Shown: positions 36,890 to 46,118 of the stretch, in pieces
How positions within the stretch are numbered: position 1 is the stretch's first letter
Layout of the letters: each line of letters starts with the position of its first letter
Assembly: GCF_014836675.1 (NCBI RefSeq)
Contig: NZ_JACSQK010000002.1
Coordinates: 124,001 to 188,000 of the forward strand
Reading direction: 5' to 3'
Length of the DNA stretch: 64,000 nt
Source: Comamonas avium
GTDB taxonomy: Bacteria > Pseudomonadota > Gammaproteobacteria > Burkholderiales > Burkholderiaceae_C
Program-made: the position numbers and the translations under genes
The notes under the pieces: generated by a model
What the model saw: the letters and a program-made list of their open reading frames with translations, nothing else
Databases searched by the model: none
What the model was told of the DNA's origin: nothing

Positions 36890-37246
36890 ATGGGCAACAA
36901 ACTGTACGTAGGCAACCTGCCTTACTCTTTCCGCGATAACGACCTCGAGCAGGCGTTCTCCGAATTCGGCGCTGTGCAAAGCGCTAAGGTCATGATGGAG
37001 CGTGACACTGGCCGTTCCAAGGGCTTCGGCTTTGTGGAAATGGGCAGCGATGCTGAAGCACAAGCTGCCATCCAAGGTCTGCACGGCCAAAACTACGGCG
37101 GCCGTGACCTGGTGGTCAACGAAGCCCGTCCTATGGAGCCACGTCCTCCCCGTAGCGGTGGCTTCGGTGGCGGCAACGGCGGCGGCTTCGGCGGCGGCCG
37201 TGGCAACGGCGGTGGCGGCTACGGCGGTGGCCGCGGCGGTTACTAA
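36890..37246 (+). CDS. Glycine-rich RRM RNA-binding protein
   Basis: 118 residues. One RRM (1-82) has the RNP2 motif LYVGNL and RNP1 motif KGFGFVEM. The tail (about 90-118) is a Gly-rich GGFGGGNGGG/GGYGGGRGG region. This resembles the cyanobacterial Rbp and plant GRP families, which bind single-stranded RNA and are often cold-induced. AGGAG lies upstream of the start. A near paralogue lies 220 bases downstream. Confidence 0.93.
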   Translation: MGNKLYVGNLPYSFRDNDLEQAFSEFGAVQSAKVMMERDTGRSKGFGFVEMGSDAEAQAAIQGLHGQNYGGRDLVVNEARPMEPRPPRSGGFGGGNGGGFGGGRGNGGGGYGGGRGGY

Positions 37247-37282
37247 GCCAATCCTCTAGCGCCCTCAACAGCGCTTTGGAAT

Positions 37283-37313
37283 AAAAAAAGGAACCTTCGG
37301 GTTCCTTTTTTTA
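37283..37313 (+). terminator. Terminator of the first RRM gene
   Basis: Short hairpin AGGAACC-TTC-GGGTTCCT with A run before and T run after. Confidence 0.9.
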
Positions 37314-37464
37314 TTTTCAGTTTCTCATTTTTCAAAGAAATAGTTGTTATTTTTCAATCTCTCCATTAATAATATTTCGGCAGGTTATGCATTGCCTGTG
37401 CTTGGTCGCTGCCATGCTGTGACATTTCAAATAATGCACTTATTTTGAAGCAGAGGAGTCCGTA

Positions 37465-37890
37465 ATGGGTAGTAAGTTGTATGTGGGCAATTTGCCTTAT
37501 GGAGTGCGTGAGCAGGACTTGCAACAAGCCTTTGCGCAATTTGGCTCAGTGATCAGCACCAAAGTCATGATCGAACGTGACACCGGGCGCTCCAAAGGCT
37601 TTGGCTTTGTCGAGATGGGCAGCGACAGCGAAGCCAGTGCCGCAATTGAAGGCATGAACGGCCAACCTCTGGGGGGACGCAGTCTTTTGGTCAATGAAGC
37701 TCGCCCCATGGAGCCACGACCGCCTCGCACCGGTGGGTATGGCGGAGGCTCTCAGGCCCAGAACAGCGGCGGTTACGCCGGCAGAAATGAAGGAAGTTTC
37801 CGCAGCCCCTATGGCACCGGTCCACGCAACCGACAAAATACCGGGCACAGCAGCATTAATCATGGCGGCGGCACCTATCGCAATGATTAA
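37465..37890 (+). CDS. RRM RNA-binding protein, paralogue of the upstream gene
   Basis: 141 residues. The RRM (1-82) has LYVGNL and KGFGFVEM, and is strongly similar to the neighbour, including the VNEARPMEPRPPR end. The tail differs: less Gly, more Asn/Ser/Arg (GGYGGGSQAQNSGG, GNRQNTGHSS-like). The pair looks like a tandem duplication with diverged tails. It has its own upstream region and terminator, so the two are probably regulated separately. Confidence 0.92.
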   Translation: MGSKLYVGNLPYGVREQDLQQAFAQFGSVISTKVMIERDTGRSKGFGFVEMGSDSEASAAIEGMNGQPLGGRSLLVNEARPMEPRPPRTGGYGGGSQAQNSGGYAGRNEGSFRSPYGTGPRNRQNTGHSSINHGGGTYRND

Positions 37891-37908
37891 TACGAACAGA
37901 TAAAAATA

Positions 37909-37932
37909 AAAAAGGCCTGACAAGGCCTTTTT
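37909..37932. terminator. Terminator between the second RRM gene and lptC
   Basis: AAAAAGGCCT-GAC-AGGCCTTTTT-type hairpin, usable in both directions by convergent genes. Confidence 0.88.
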
Positions 37933-37967
37933 GTTAAATCCATCCTACAAGATTAATGGATTTATTC

Positions 37968-38570
37968 TTATTTATTTGCAGGATGAATAATACCCTTGAC
38001 ACGCCCTTTTAACTCTACGACTTGAGAAAGGTTGTCATAGTCCATGCGGTCTCCAGAAAATTGATTATTTCCTCGCGTCAAAACCACCGGCAAATGTGAC
38101 TGTACCCGCTCTTCATTGGGCCAGGCATGCAAAAACTCACCAGAAAATTGCATCGTCTGCCCGGGCTGGTTCGGGAACTGCCGCACCACCTTGGCCGCCC
38201 CAACCAGTTGCACCTCTGAAGAGTCGGAATTGCTGATACCGCGTTTTGCAGAAGTCAGCGTAACCACCCCATCCGGGGCAATACTGCGTGTGCGTACCGC
38301 ATCGACTTCCAAGGTATCTGTCTTCGGAAAATGGCGGGCTTCATCGCCCGTCATCACACTTTGCAAGCGCCCTGTCCCATCAAACTGATGGACTGAAAAC
38401 TTCTCCATGGTGTAGTCGGGAGCATCAGACACCACCCGATCCACATTGCCTAGCAGTGGTTTCGGGGCATTGCGCACCAGCCACCATGTGCCCATTGCCA
38501 GTAACGCCATGAGCATCACTGGCAGATAGATGGAGACGCGCTCCCCAAGACGCTGCAAGGACTTTTTCAT
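37968..38570 (-). CDS. lptC: LPS export protein LptC
   Basis: 200 residues, bitopic inner-membrane protein. One N-terminal helix (about 14-33) and a periplasmic LptC jellyroll with YTMEKFSVHQFD and RHFPKTDTLEVD segments. It receives LPS from LptB2FG and passes it to LptA. It overlaps kdsC by four bases. lptA and lptB, usually next in this operon, are not present downstream: a convergent RRM gene follows. Confidence 0.9.
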   Translation of the reverse strand: MKKSLQRLGERVSIYLPVMLMALLAMGTWWLVRNAPKPLLGNVDRVVSDAPDYTMEKFSVHQFDGTGRLQSVMTGDEARHFPKTDTLEVDAVRTRSIAPDGVVTLTSAKRGISNSDSSEVQLVGAAKVVRQFPNQPGQTMQFSGEFLHAWPNEERVQSHLPVVLTRGNNQFSGDRMDYDNLSQVVELKGRVKGIIHPANK

Positions 38571-39127
38571 CGTTGGTAAGCCTCCAGCAAACCTGCATAT
38601 TGGCCATTGGCAATTAACAGCAAGTCACACAGCTGGCGCACGGCTCCGTGGCCGCCCATCGCACTGGTTACAAAATCTGCCACTGCCAGGTTTTCAGCGT
38701 GTGCGTTGCAGGGTGCACACGCCAGCGCGCTGCGCTGCATCATGGGTAAATCAGGCCAGTCATCGCCCATGGCGGCTGCCTGCTTCCAGTCCAGTCCCAG
38801 CGCGTTGAGGATGGACTGCGCAGCAGGCACTTTGTCTTCCGTTCCGTACACCGCATGCTGTACGCCCAGCTGCTGCAGGCGCAAGCGCAATGGAGCGGAA
38901 TCTCGCCCGGTGACTACGGCAGGAACAATGCCTGCCTTTTGCAGCAGTTTGATGCCATGGCCATCGAGCGTATTGAAACGCTTGATGCTCTCACCATGCT
39001 CAGTAAAGTGCAAGCCACCATCCGTCAGCACGCCGTCCACATCGAAAAACACGACACGAATACCCTGGGCGCGCTCCAGCAGTTCTGAAGGAAATCGCTG
39101 CGTGGGCGTTGTATGAGTTTGAGGCAT
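38567..39127 (-). CDS. kdsC: 3-deoxy-D-manno-octulosonate-8-phosphate phosphatase KdsC
   Basis: 186 residues, HAD-superfamily (C0 type). VVFFDVDGVLTDGGL contains the nucleophile DxD, and MGDDWPDLPMM holds the metal-binding DD. It removes phosphate from KDO-8-P for lipid A-core synthesis. Coupled to kdsD (start/stop overlap) and lptC. Confidence 0.95.
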   Translation of the reverse strand: MPQTHTTPTQRFPSELLERAQGIRVVFFDVDGVLTDGGLHFTEHGESIKRFNTLDGHGIKLLQKAGIVPAVVTGRDSAPLRLRLQQLGVQHAVYGTEDKVPAAQSILNALGLDWKQAAAMGDDWPDLPMMQRSALACAPCNAHAENLAVADFVTSAMGGHGAVRQLCDLLLIANGQYAGLLEAYQR

Positions 39128-40128
39128 CAGATGACCTTGGCAACCATCAGGTCGCGGATATGCACCATCCCCACCAGGTGTGCCTGGGCATCCACCACCA
39201 GCACTGAAGTAATGCCGTGCTGCTCCATCAGTTGCGCAGCATCTACTGCCAGGGCATCAGAAGAAATCGTCCGCGGCTGACTGTGCATCAGCTGTGCGGC
39301 CTTGGCGTTGCGCAAGTCTGTGCCGTCCTCGATGCGGCGGCGCAAATCTCCGTCGGTAAAGATGCCAACTACGCGGTTATCGGCATCCACGACCGCGCTC
39401 GCTCCCATGTTCTTGGCGCTGATTTCACGCATCAGACGGTCAAAACCATCATTGGCCTGCACGCGGGGCACGTCATCGCCGCTGCGCATCACATCGCGCA
39501 CATGGGTCAGCAATTTGCGGCCCAAAGAACCGCCGGGGTGTGACAGCGCAAAGTCTTCGGCTTTAAAGCCCCTGGCGTCCAGCAGCGCCGACGCAATCGC
39601 ATCACCCAGCGCCAGTTGCACGGTGGTACTGGCCGTTGGTGCCAGATTCAAAGGGCAGGCTTCACGCTCCACACTGGTGTTGAGCACCCAATCTGCATGC
39701 TTGGCCAAGCTGGAAGACAAACCGCCAGTCATGGCAGCAATGCGCACGCCCTGTCGTTTGAGCGCAGGCAGCAGTGATGTCAGCTCATGGCTTTCACCAC
39801 TGTTGGAAATCGCCAGCACCATGTCTTTTTGCGTCACCATCCCCAAGTCGCCGTGGCTGGCTTCGGCAGGGTGCACAAAAAAAGCGGGGGTTCCGGTCGA
39901 CGCCAGGGTGGCTGCTATCTTTCGACCAATATGGCCACTCTTGCCCATCCCCATGACCACCACACGCCCGGGCGTCTCCAGCATGGCCTGCGCCACCTGC
40001 ACAAAGGTGTCATCCAGACGCTGTGCCAAAGTTTGCAGCGCTTGAATTTCAATGGCCAGGGTTTCACGCGCAGTTGCCAGCGCCTGCGTAGCACCCAGAA
40101 CGGGCGTGGTCTGCATGGGGGTATTCAT
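39127..40128 (-). CDS. kdsD: Arabinose-5-phosphate isomerase KdsD
   Basis: 333 residues. SIS domain (about 35-175: GMGKSGHIGRKIAATL, ASHGDLGM, SNSGESHEL) and two C-terminal CBS domains (about 210-330). Converts ribulose-5-P to arabinose-5-P, the first step to KDO. First gene of kdsD-kdsC-lptC. Confidence 0.95.
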   Translation of the reverse strand: MNTPMQTTPVLGATQALATARETLAIEIQALQTLAQRLDDTFVQVAQAMLETPGRVVVMGMGKSGHIGRKIAATLASTGTPAFFVHPAEASHGDLGMVTQKDMVLAISNSGESHELTSLLPALKRQGVRIAAMTGGLSSSLAKHADWVLNTSVEREACPLNLAPTASTTVQLALGDAIASALLDARGFKAEDFALSHPGGSLGRKLLTHVRDVMRSGDDVPRVQANDGFDRLMREISAKNMGASAVVDADNRVVGIFTDGDLRRRIEDGTDLRNAKAAQLMHSQPRTISSDALAVDAAQLMEQHGITSVLVVDAQAHLVGMVHIRDLMVAKVI

Positions 40129-40526
40129 GGTCTGATTTTATCGATGCCGGCAAGACCACGCCGTGCGACACGGACAAGTTCATGCAAACAGCCTTTGAAA
40201 CCCATGCAATTTGCCCGTCTACCCCTGTTTGGCGCACGCGATAAAGTAACGAAAAGCCTGCTCAGACCTTCATTGGCGCACCGCCAGAAATCGGAGAGGA
40301 AGTAAGCGGAGACACCTCGATCAACTTTTTATTGCTCGTCAGCCTTTCAACATTGAAGCGACTGCATGACCCCGGCATGCGCGCAAGCACTGACCACTGA
40401 TTACACTTTTCACAACAACCCGCATTTGCTTGGCCATGCCCGTGAATGCCGAAGCTCTTGATTCCCTTGATGGATGCCGCTCTGCCAAATCCACCATGCC
40501 TGCAGAGACCTTGAACTGAACACTCC
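40129..40526. other. Intergenic region between divergent kdsD and apt
   Basis: About 400 bases with no gene I can support. It should contain both divergent promoters, but I see no strong consensus pair. A 94-codon minus-strand open frame ending at 40262 overlaps the apt start and shows no family features. Confidence 0.4.
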
Positions 40527-41084
40527 ATGTACACCACCAGCGTCAACGATTACCTTCGCCAGCACATTCGCACTGTCTCCAATTGGCCGGCGCCTGGCGT
40601 TCAGTTCCGCGACATCACCCCCTTGCTGCAAGACCCCAAAGTTTTCCGCATTCTGATTGATGCATTTGTCCATCGTTACATGGACGTTGACAAGCGCCCC
40701 GACGTAGTGGCTGGCCTGGATGCCCGCGGCTTTATTCTGGGTGCCGTGATCGCTTACGAGTTGAATGTTGGTTTTGTCCCCATTCGCAAGAAAGGCAAGC
40801 TGCCGTTCACGACCGTGGAAGAAACCTACGAGCTGGAATATGGCAGCGCCACCGTGGAGCTGCATACCGACGCAGTCAAGCCTGGCGACAAGGTTTTGCT
40901 GATTGACGACTTGATCGCCACAGGCGGCACCATGATGGCGGGCAAGAAACTGCTGGAAAAACTGGGCGCTACCGTGATGGAGGGCGCTGCCATCGTGGAT
41001 CTGCCCGAGCTTGGCGGCTCCAAGCTGCTGCAAGAGGTTGGCAAGCTTCCTCTGTTCACACTGGTGGATTTTGAAGGCCACTAA
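40527..41084 (+). CDS. apt: Adenine phosphoribosyltransferase
   Basis: 185 residues. Purine salvage: adenine plus PRPP gives AMP. The PRPP-binding motif is [14 protein letters not shown] (about 122-135), preceded by the [10 protein letters not shown] segment and the PIRKKGKLP flexible loop. Full length. Followed by a hairpin terminator. Confidence 0.96.
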   Translation: MYTTSVNDYLRQHIRTVSNWPAPGVQFRDITPLLQDPKVFRILIDAFVHRYMDVDKRPDVVAGLDARGFILGAVIAYELNVGFVPIRKKGKLPFTTVEETYELEYGSATVELHTDAVKPGDKVLLIDDLIATGGTMMAGKKLLEKLGATVMEGAAIVDLPELGGSKLLQEVGKLPLFTLVDFEGH

Positions 41085-41107
41085 AGCAGTGCCACCCCAT
41101 TGCGTTC

Positions 41108-41130
41108 AAGCCGGCATGTGCCGGCTTTTG
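41108..41130 (+). terminator. Terminator of apt
   Basis: AAGCCGGCA-TG-TGCCGGCTT hairpin followed by TTTGTCTTT, 24 bases after the apt stop. Confidence 0.85.
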
Positions 41131-41246
41131 TCTTTCTGTGTGGACAGGACTATTCCCCCTGGAAACACATATAGACACAACTTCCGCACTCTTGTCACGG
41201 CAAACTCACGGATGTAACAGCTCAGAATCCCCATCTGTCTCTCCAC

Positions 41247-42320
41247 ATGCCCAAGCCTCCACGCAACAATCTGATGCCTGTCACTCCAGCGTGGCGACGC
41301 TGTCTGGGCTACGTGGCCTGGGTCATCGTGGCCATGCTTGCGTTGCTGTGTGCCACCTGGGGCTACATGGCATTGCAAGCACAGGTGCCACAGCGCAACA
41401 ACATGGCTGCTGCGATAGCCATGGTCTGGGGCTTTGCTTGGGTGATCTTGTTGGGTTATGGCATGTTGCAGCGGCGCATCCTGCCTATCTTGGCGGGTGG
41501 CCTGGTTTTGGTGCTGGCGCTGCTGGCCTGGTGGGGCACCATCGAGCCCCGCGCTGACCGCGCATGGGCAGCAGATGTGGCCCAGCTGGTGCGTGTAGAG
41601 CCAGACAAAGACAAGCCCTCTCGGGTGCACCTGCACAACGTGCGCAACTTCACGTGGCGCAGTGAAACCGACTTCACCCCACGCTGGGAAACACGCAGCT
41701 ATGACCTGACACAACTTCGCAGCGTGGATGTGGCCCTGTCGTACTGGATGGGGCCTGCCATTGCCCACACGCTGGTGTCATTTGGTTTTGCTGATGGCCA
41801 GCACGTTGTGTTCTCCATCGAAATTCGCAAAGAGCAGCACGAACAATTTGACGCACTGGCGGGCTTTTTCAAGCAGTATGAAATGGCTTTGGTCGCTGCA
41901 GACGAACGCGATATTTTGGCTGTCCGCACCAATGTGCGAGGTGAGCAAGTGCACCTGTACCGCATCGACATGCCGCAAGACAGCATGCGTGACTTGTTCC
42001 TCGCCTATGCCTACCAGGCCAGCCAGCTGGAATACGCGCCGCGCTTTTATCACACGCTGACGGCCAACTGCACCACCATTGTCTGGCAGCTGGCGCGGCG
42101 CATTGGGCAGGCCCTGCCCACCGACTGGCGCTTGCTGGCATCGGGTTATCTGCCTGAATATCTGCGCGATGTCGGAGCCCTGCAGTCCATGCAGCCCTTG
42201 GCAACCCTGCGCGCCACCAGCGACATCACGCAGCGCGCACAAAACTGGCAACCCCCAGCAGGGTTGGACGATGCCGCCGCCAGCGCAGATTTTTCCCGCC
42301 ATATTCGCCAAGTCCCATAG
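41247..42320 (+). CDS. DUF4105-domain membrane protein
   Basis: 357 residues. Three N-terminal hydrophobic helices (about 18-42, 55-73, 78-95), then a DUF4105 domain with the HNVRNFTWRSETDFTPRWETR segment and a conserved TANCTTIVWQ (Asn-Cys) region that resembles a papain-like/NlpC-like nucleophile. Family function is not established; a lipid- or cell-envelope-related thiol hydrolase is possible. The lipase lipoprotein gene follows after ~100 bases. Confidence 0.78.
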   Translation: MPKPPRNNLMPVTPAWRRCLGYVAWVIVAMLALLCATWGYMALQAQVPQRNNMAAAIAMVWGFAWVILLGYGMLQRRILPILAGGLVLVLALLAWWGTIEPRADRAWAADVAQLVRVEPDKDKPSRVHLHNVRNFTWRSETDFTPRWETRSYDLTQLRSVDVALSYWMGPAIAHTLVSFGFADGQHVVFSIEIRKEQHEQFDALAGFFKQYEMALVAADERDILAVRTNVRGEQVHLYRIDMPQDSMRDLFLAYAYQASQLEYAPRFYHTLTANCTTIVWQLARRIGQALPTDWRLLASGYLPEYLRDVGALQSMQPLATLRATSDITQRAQNWQPPAGLDDAAASADFSRHIRQVP

Positions 42321-42418
42321 CACGACCCAGCGCTGGCTGCGACAAGGGCCGCCCTGCCTTGCGGCCAAGCCTCAAGACCATCGGCGCACATCACCACAGC
42401 GCCCTACACTCGCTGGCT

Positions 42419-44353
42419 ATGACGCCGACTTCCTCGCCCCGCTGGTTCCTTGCACTGCTCCTGTCCGCCTTGCTGACCGGGTGTGCCGGCGTGACGGTGC
42501 GCACGGCAGACCCCGCCACCTACCTGGCTGAGCGGCGCAGTGATGTACTGACCTCTGGCGAACTCAGTCCTGCCACGCAGGAGGCCTTGCGTGTTCTGGA
42601 TCTGGACACCAAAACGTGCATGGCAGACGTCCCCAAATGCCACTACACGCTGGCCACTGCCACTGGCTTGTATGACGAGCAGCGCATGGCCTCACTGGCC
42701 GAGCTTTGGACGCTGCAGGCGCGCGCTGCTCAAAAAATACCGTCGCTGCCAGGCACACGCACCCAGGCCGAAGTCCAGGCGTGGCTGGAGGCCGCGCGCT
42801 ACGCCTGGGCGTATCTGTTTTTCACCGAGCGCAAGCCCAGTGACCGCGCCTTCGAAGATCGCCAGGTGCAGGTGCGTGACTATTACAACTACGCCGTGCA
42901 GCAAGCGGTGACCGGCCTGTTTGAGCTGCGCCGGCACGATCTGCAAAACATTCCAGAGCAATTTGGCGACTGGCAGCTGACCACCGATTTCTCCGGCCTG
43001 TGGCTGCCTGCCAACAAAGGCATGCCCAACGAATTGGTGCCTGCCACTTCGCTGCGTTTTTCCGGTTTGCGCAACCAGTACCGGCGCGATGGCTTTGGCG
43101 CAGAACTGGTCTCTGTCTTTCAAAGCGCAGAAGATGCCCAGCAACTGCTCGTCGCCAGCGCCAGTCTGGAAGGCCCCCCTCAGCCGCCCTTCCAAGAATC
43201 GCTCTTTCCTGCGGTCACGGTACTGCTGCGCTTTGGCGGCAACACCATGCAGGAAGTGCTGTCCACGCACCAAGTCGAGCTGCAGGCGCTGGACCCCTAT
43301 CGCTTCCGCCAGGTTGAAATGGCCAACACACGCGTACCGCTGGCGGGCAACTTTTCATCGGGCTATGGCTTGTGGCTGGCGCGCTCGGGATTTTCCACGC
43401 AGGCGCTGCGCACGCTGGTGGGCTTGAGCAACGGCATTACCCAGCCCAGCATCTACCTGATGCAGCCGTACGACCCGAACCGGCGCACCATCATCATGCT
43501 GCATGGTCTGGCCAGCAGCCCCGAAGCCTGGATCAATGTAGCCAACGAGGTGCTGGGTGACGAGACGCTGCGCCGCAACTACCAGGTCTGGCAGGTGTAC
43601 TACCCCACCAATGCCCCGCTGGCATTGAACAATTACGCCATCCGTCAGGCCTTGCAGCGCACGCTGCAGCACTTTGACCCGCAAGGCACGGCACGCGCCT
43701 CACAAAACATTACGCTGGTGGGCCACAGCATGGGGGGCGTGCTGTCGCGCCTGCTGGTCAGCAACACCCAGGGTCAGATGCTGAGCGCCATTACAAACAC
43801 CTACGGCATCGAACCGGCCAGCGACGAAAACTGGGGCGAAAAGCTGCGCCCCTACCTTGAGTTTGAAGCCGTGCCCCAGGTCAGCAGCGCCATCTTTATT
43901 GCGGCCCCCCACCGCGGCACCGACTTTGCCAACAATCGTGTGGCCCGCTGGGTTTCCAACCTGATTACGCTGCCGTTTTCCATGGTGGAGCAATTTGCCG
44001 ACATCACACGCGGTCTGGCCCATGCCTCACCCCGTATTGGCAAGCAGTCGCTGCTGCGCATTCCCAATAGCATCGACAACCTGAGCGACGAAGATGCCTA
44101 TGTCCGCCTGGCGGCCCAGTTGCCCATTGACCCTCGCGTGCGCTACCACTCCATCATTGGCAACCACACGCCCGGTAAACCGCTGGATGAAAGCAGTGAC
44201 GGCATCGTGCCTTACCGCAGCGCGCACCTGGAGGGCGCAGCCTCTGAGCTGATCGTGCCGTTCAGCCACAGCGTGCAGGAGCACCCCCGCGCCATCGTGG
44301 AAATCCGGCGCATTCTGCACAATCAGCTGCTGCCTCAGAATCCTGTAAAGTGA
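42419..44353 (+). CDS. Lipoprotein alpha/beta-hydrolase (lipase/esterase-like)
   Basis: 644 residues. A signal peptide with lipobox LLTGC near residue 22 marks it as a lipoprotein. The N-terminal ~360 residues have no motif I recognise. The hydrolase domain follows (about 375-640): MLHGLASSPEAW (oxyanion strand), nucleophile elbow VGHSMGGVLS, an Asp in SSDGIVPYRS, and a His in VPFSHSVQEHP. The start is ATG 42419, chosen by the lipoprotein signal; the frame is open 20 residues further up. It shares direction with the DUF4105 gene and may form an operon. Confidence 0.82.
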   Translation: MTPTSSPRWFLALLLSALLTGCAGVTVRTADPATYLAERRSDVLTSGELSPATQEALRVLDLDTKTCMADVPKCHYTLATATGLYDEQRMASLAELWTLQARAAQKIPSLPGTRTQAEVQAWLEAARYAWAYLFFTERKPSDRAFEDRQVQVRDYYNYAVQQAVTGLFELRRHDLQNIPEQFGDWQLTTDFSGLWLPANKGMPNELVPATSLRFSGLRNQYRRDGFGAELVSVFQSAEDAQQLLVASASLEGPPQPPFQESLFPAVTVLLRFGGNTMQEVLSTHQVELQALDPYRFRQVEMANTRVPLAGNFSSGYGLWLARSGFSTQALRTLVGLSNGITQPSIYLMQPYDPNRRTIIMLHGLASSPEAWINVANEVLGDETLRRNYQVWQVYYPTNAPLALNNYAIRQALQRTLQHFDPQGTARASQNITLVGHSMGGVLSRLLVSNTQGQMLSAITNTYGIEPASDENWGEKLRPYLEFEAVPQVSSAIFIAAPHRGTDFANNRVARWVSNLITLPFSMVEQFADITRGLAHASPRIGKQSLLRIPNSIDNLSDEDAYVRLAAQLPIDPRVRYHSIIGNHTPGKPLDESSDGIVPYRSAHLEGAASELIVPFSHSVQEHPRAIVEIRRILHNQLLPQNPVK

Positions 44354-44370
44354 GCTGTCAAGGCCCAAAA

Positions 44371-44412
44371 CAAAAGGGTTTCAAAGTTAAAACACCTCGA
44401 AACCCTTTGTTT
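44371..44412. terminator. Terminator between the convergent lipase and mnmE genes
   Basis: Arms AAAGGGTTTC and GAAACCCTTT with a 16-base loop, followed on the plus strand by GTTTG. A half copy of the intergenic palindrome arm (GCAAGCGTTAGCCGCTATGC) follows directly. Confidence 0.75.
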
Positions 44413-44443
44413 GCAAGCGTTAGCCGCTATGCTTGGCTTGCGT

Positions 44444-45892
44444 TTACTTGCCAATACAGAAGCTGCTGAAGATCACGCCCAGCAAATCGTCTGACGTGAA
44501 TTCACCCGTAATGCTGTTCAGTGCGGTCTGCGACAGGCGCAGCTCTTCGGCCAGAATGTCCAGCGCCGGGCCGGGCACGTTCAGCTGGGCGTGCGCCTCA
44601 TCCAGGTGGGCGCCCACGGCCTGCAAGGCCTCCACATGGCGCGCGCGTGCAATGTACAAGCCTTCGGCCGCCGACTGCCAGCCTGCCACTTGCAGCAAGC
44701 GCTGGCGCACGGCATCCAGCCCTTCCCCCGTGCGCGCCGACAGGCTCAGGCTTTGCTCGCTGCCCTTGCGGCCAGCCAGCGGGGCCAGCGGCTGCATGTC
44801 CACGCCGGGCGCAGCCAGATCGGTCTTGTTCCACAGATCAATCACAGGCACGCTGGGCAAAATGCGTTCGGCCAGCGTGCGGGCAATGTCCAGATCTGCC
44901 TCTGCGTAGCCCGCCTCTGCCATGCGCGAGAGGTCGTGCAAAAACAGTACGGCATCGGCACCGGCAATTTCTTCCCAGGCGCGGGCAATGCCAATGCGTT
45001 CCACCTCGTCGTCGCTGTCGCGCAGACCGGCGGTATCAATCACGTGCAGCGGTACGCCGTCGATCTGAATGGTCTGCTGCACCTTGTCGCGCGTGGTGCC
45101 TGCAATGGGGGTGACGATGGCCAGCTCGGCCCCCGCCAGCGCATTGAGCAGCGAGCTTTTGCCCGCATTGGGCTGGCCCGCAATCACCACCTTGATGCCC
45201 TCGCGCAGCAGCGCACCTTGCTGGGTGCGCGCCAGCACCTGACCAAGCTGGTCGCGCAGGCCATCGAGCTGCCCATACGCATCAGCTTTTTTCAGAAAGT
45301 CGATTTCTTCTTCCGGGAAGTCCAGCGTGGCCTCTACCAGCATGCGCAGGTGCACCAGCGCTTGGCGCAGCTCGCCAATCTCGCGTGAGAAGTCGCCCGA
45401 GAGCGAGCGGCTGGCGCTGCGTGCGGCAGCCTCGGTGCTGGCGTCAATCAGATCGGCAATCGCTTCGGCCTGCGCCAGATCGATCTTGTCGTTCAGAAAG
45501 GCTCGCTCGGTAAATTCACCGGGCTGGGCCAGCCGCAAGCCGGGCAATACGACAGAAGAGGAGCCAGCGGCCACCTCCTCCTGTGCCGCTTCCAGACAGC
45601 GCGCCAGCAGCAACTGCAGCACCACGGGGCCGCCGTGGGCCTGCAGCTCCAGCACGTCTTCGCCGGTATAGCTGTTGGGGCCTGGAAAGTAGAGCGCCAG
45701 GCCGTGGTCAATGGGTGCGCCCTTGCCGTCCTTGAAGGGCATATAGGTGGCTTCACGCGGCTTGAGCGCTTTGCCCAGCAGATGCTGCACAAAACCCGCA
45801 ATCTGCTTGCCAGAGACACGCACAATGCCCACAGCCCCGCGCCCGGGGGCGGTAGCAATGGCAACGATGGGATCGGTATGGCGGGCAAGCAT
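44444..45892 (-). CDS. mnmE: tRNA uridine-5-carboxymethylaminomethyl(34) synthesis GTPase MnmE
   Basis: 482 residues. N-terminal formyl-THF-binding domain (1-~120), helical domain, and an inserted G domain (about 230-400) with P-loop [22 protein letters not shown] (G3) and WNKTD (G4). The C-terminal FCIGK supplies the conserved Cys. With MnmG it modifies wobble U34. It follows yidC on the minus strand, separated by the repeat copy E and hairpin. Confidence 0.96.
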   Translation of the reverse strand: MLARHTDPIVAIATAPGRGAVGIVRVSGKQIAGFVQHLLGKALKPREATYMPFKDGKGAPIDHGLALYFPGPNSYTGEDVLELQAHGGPVVLQLLLARCLEAAQEEVAAGSSSVVLPGLRLAQPGEFTERAFLNDKIDLAQAEAIADLIDASTEAAARSASRSLSGDFSREIGELRQALVHLRMLVEATLDFPEEEIDFLKKADAYGQLDGLRDQLGQVLARTQQGALLREGIKVVIAGQPNAGKSSLLNALAGAELAIVTPIAGTTRDKVQQTIQIDGVPLHVIDTAGLRDSDDEVERIGIARAWEEIAGADAVLFLHDLSRMAEAGYAEADLDIARTLAERILPSVPVIDLWNKTDLAAPGVDMQPLAPLAGRKGSEQSLSLSARTGEGLDAVRQRLLQVAGWQSAAEGLYIARARHVEALQAVGAHLDEAHAQLNVPGPALDILAEELRLSQTALNSITGEFTSDDLLGVIFSSFCIGK

Positions 45893-45954
45893 GGCTTCAC
45901 ATCCTTAGGTGGGCAGGCGCCCATAATAGCCATGGACAGCCTCAAACAGATTTC

Positions 45955-46050
45955 AAAAGCAGGAGCATTCAGCGTATGTATTTGCCAGCTTTCAGATACA
46001 AAACCATCTAAAAAACAGCATACATAAGCGTTAAATGCTCTTGTTTTTAA
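45955..46050. repeat. Dispersed palindromic intergenic element, copy E
   Basis: Left arm AGGAGCATTCAGCGTATGTAT and right arm ACATAAGCGTTAAATGCTCTT, with TTTCAGATAC and AAAACCAT in the centre, between mnmE and yidC. Confidence 0.7.
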
Positions 46051-46068
46051 AAGCCGTGCTTTGAAACA

Positions 46069-46094
46069 TCAAAGGCCGCTTGCGCGGCCTTTGA
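46069..46094 (-). terminator. Hairpin after yidC
   Basis: Perfect 12-bp stem ATCAAAGGCCGC / GCGGCCTTTGAT just downstream of the yidC stop; the following T run is weak. Confidence 0.65.
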
Positions 46095-46118
46095 TCGGTT
46101 CAGCAAGCCGTCAGTGGC

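Noticed and set aside
40262-40546. 94-codon minus-strand frame between kdsD and apt
   Set aside because: Overlaps the apt start, weak composition, no motifs.
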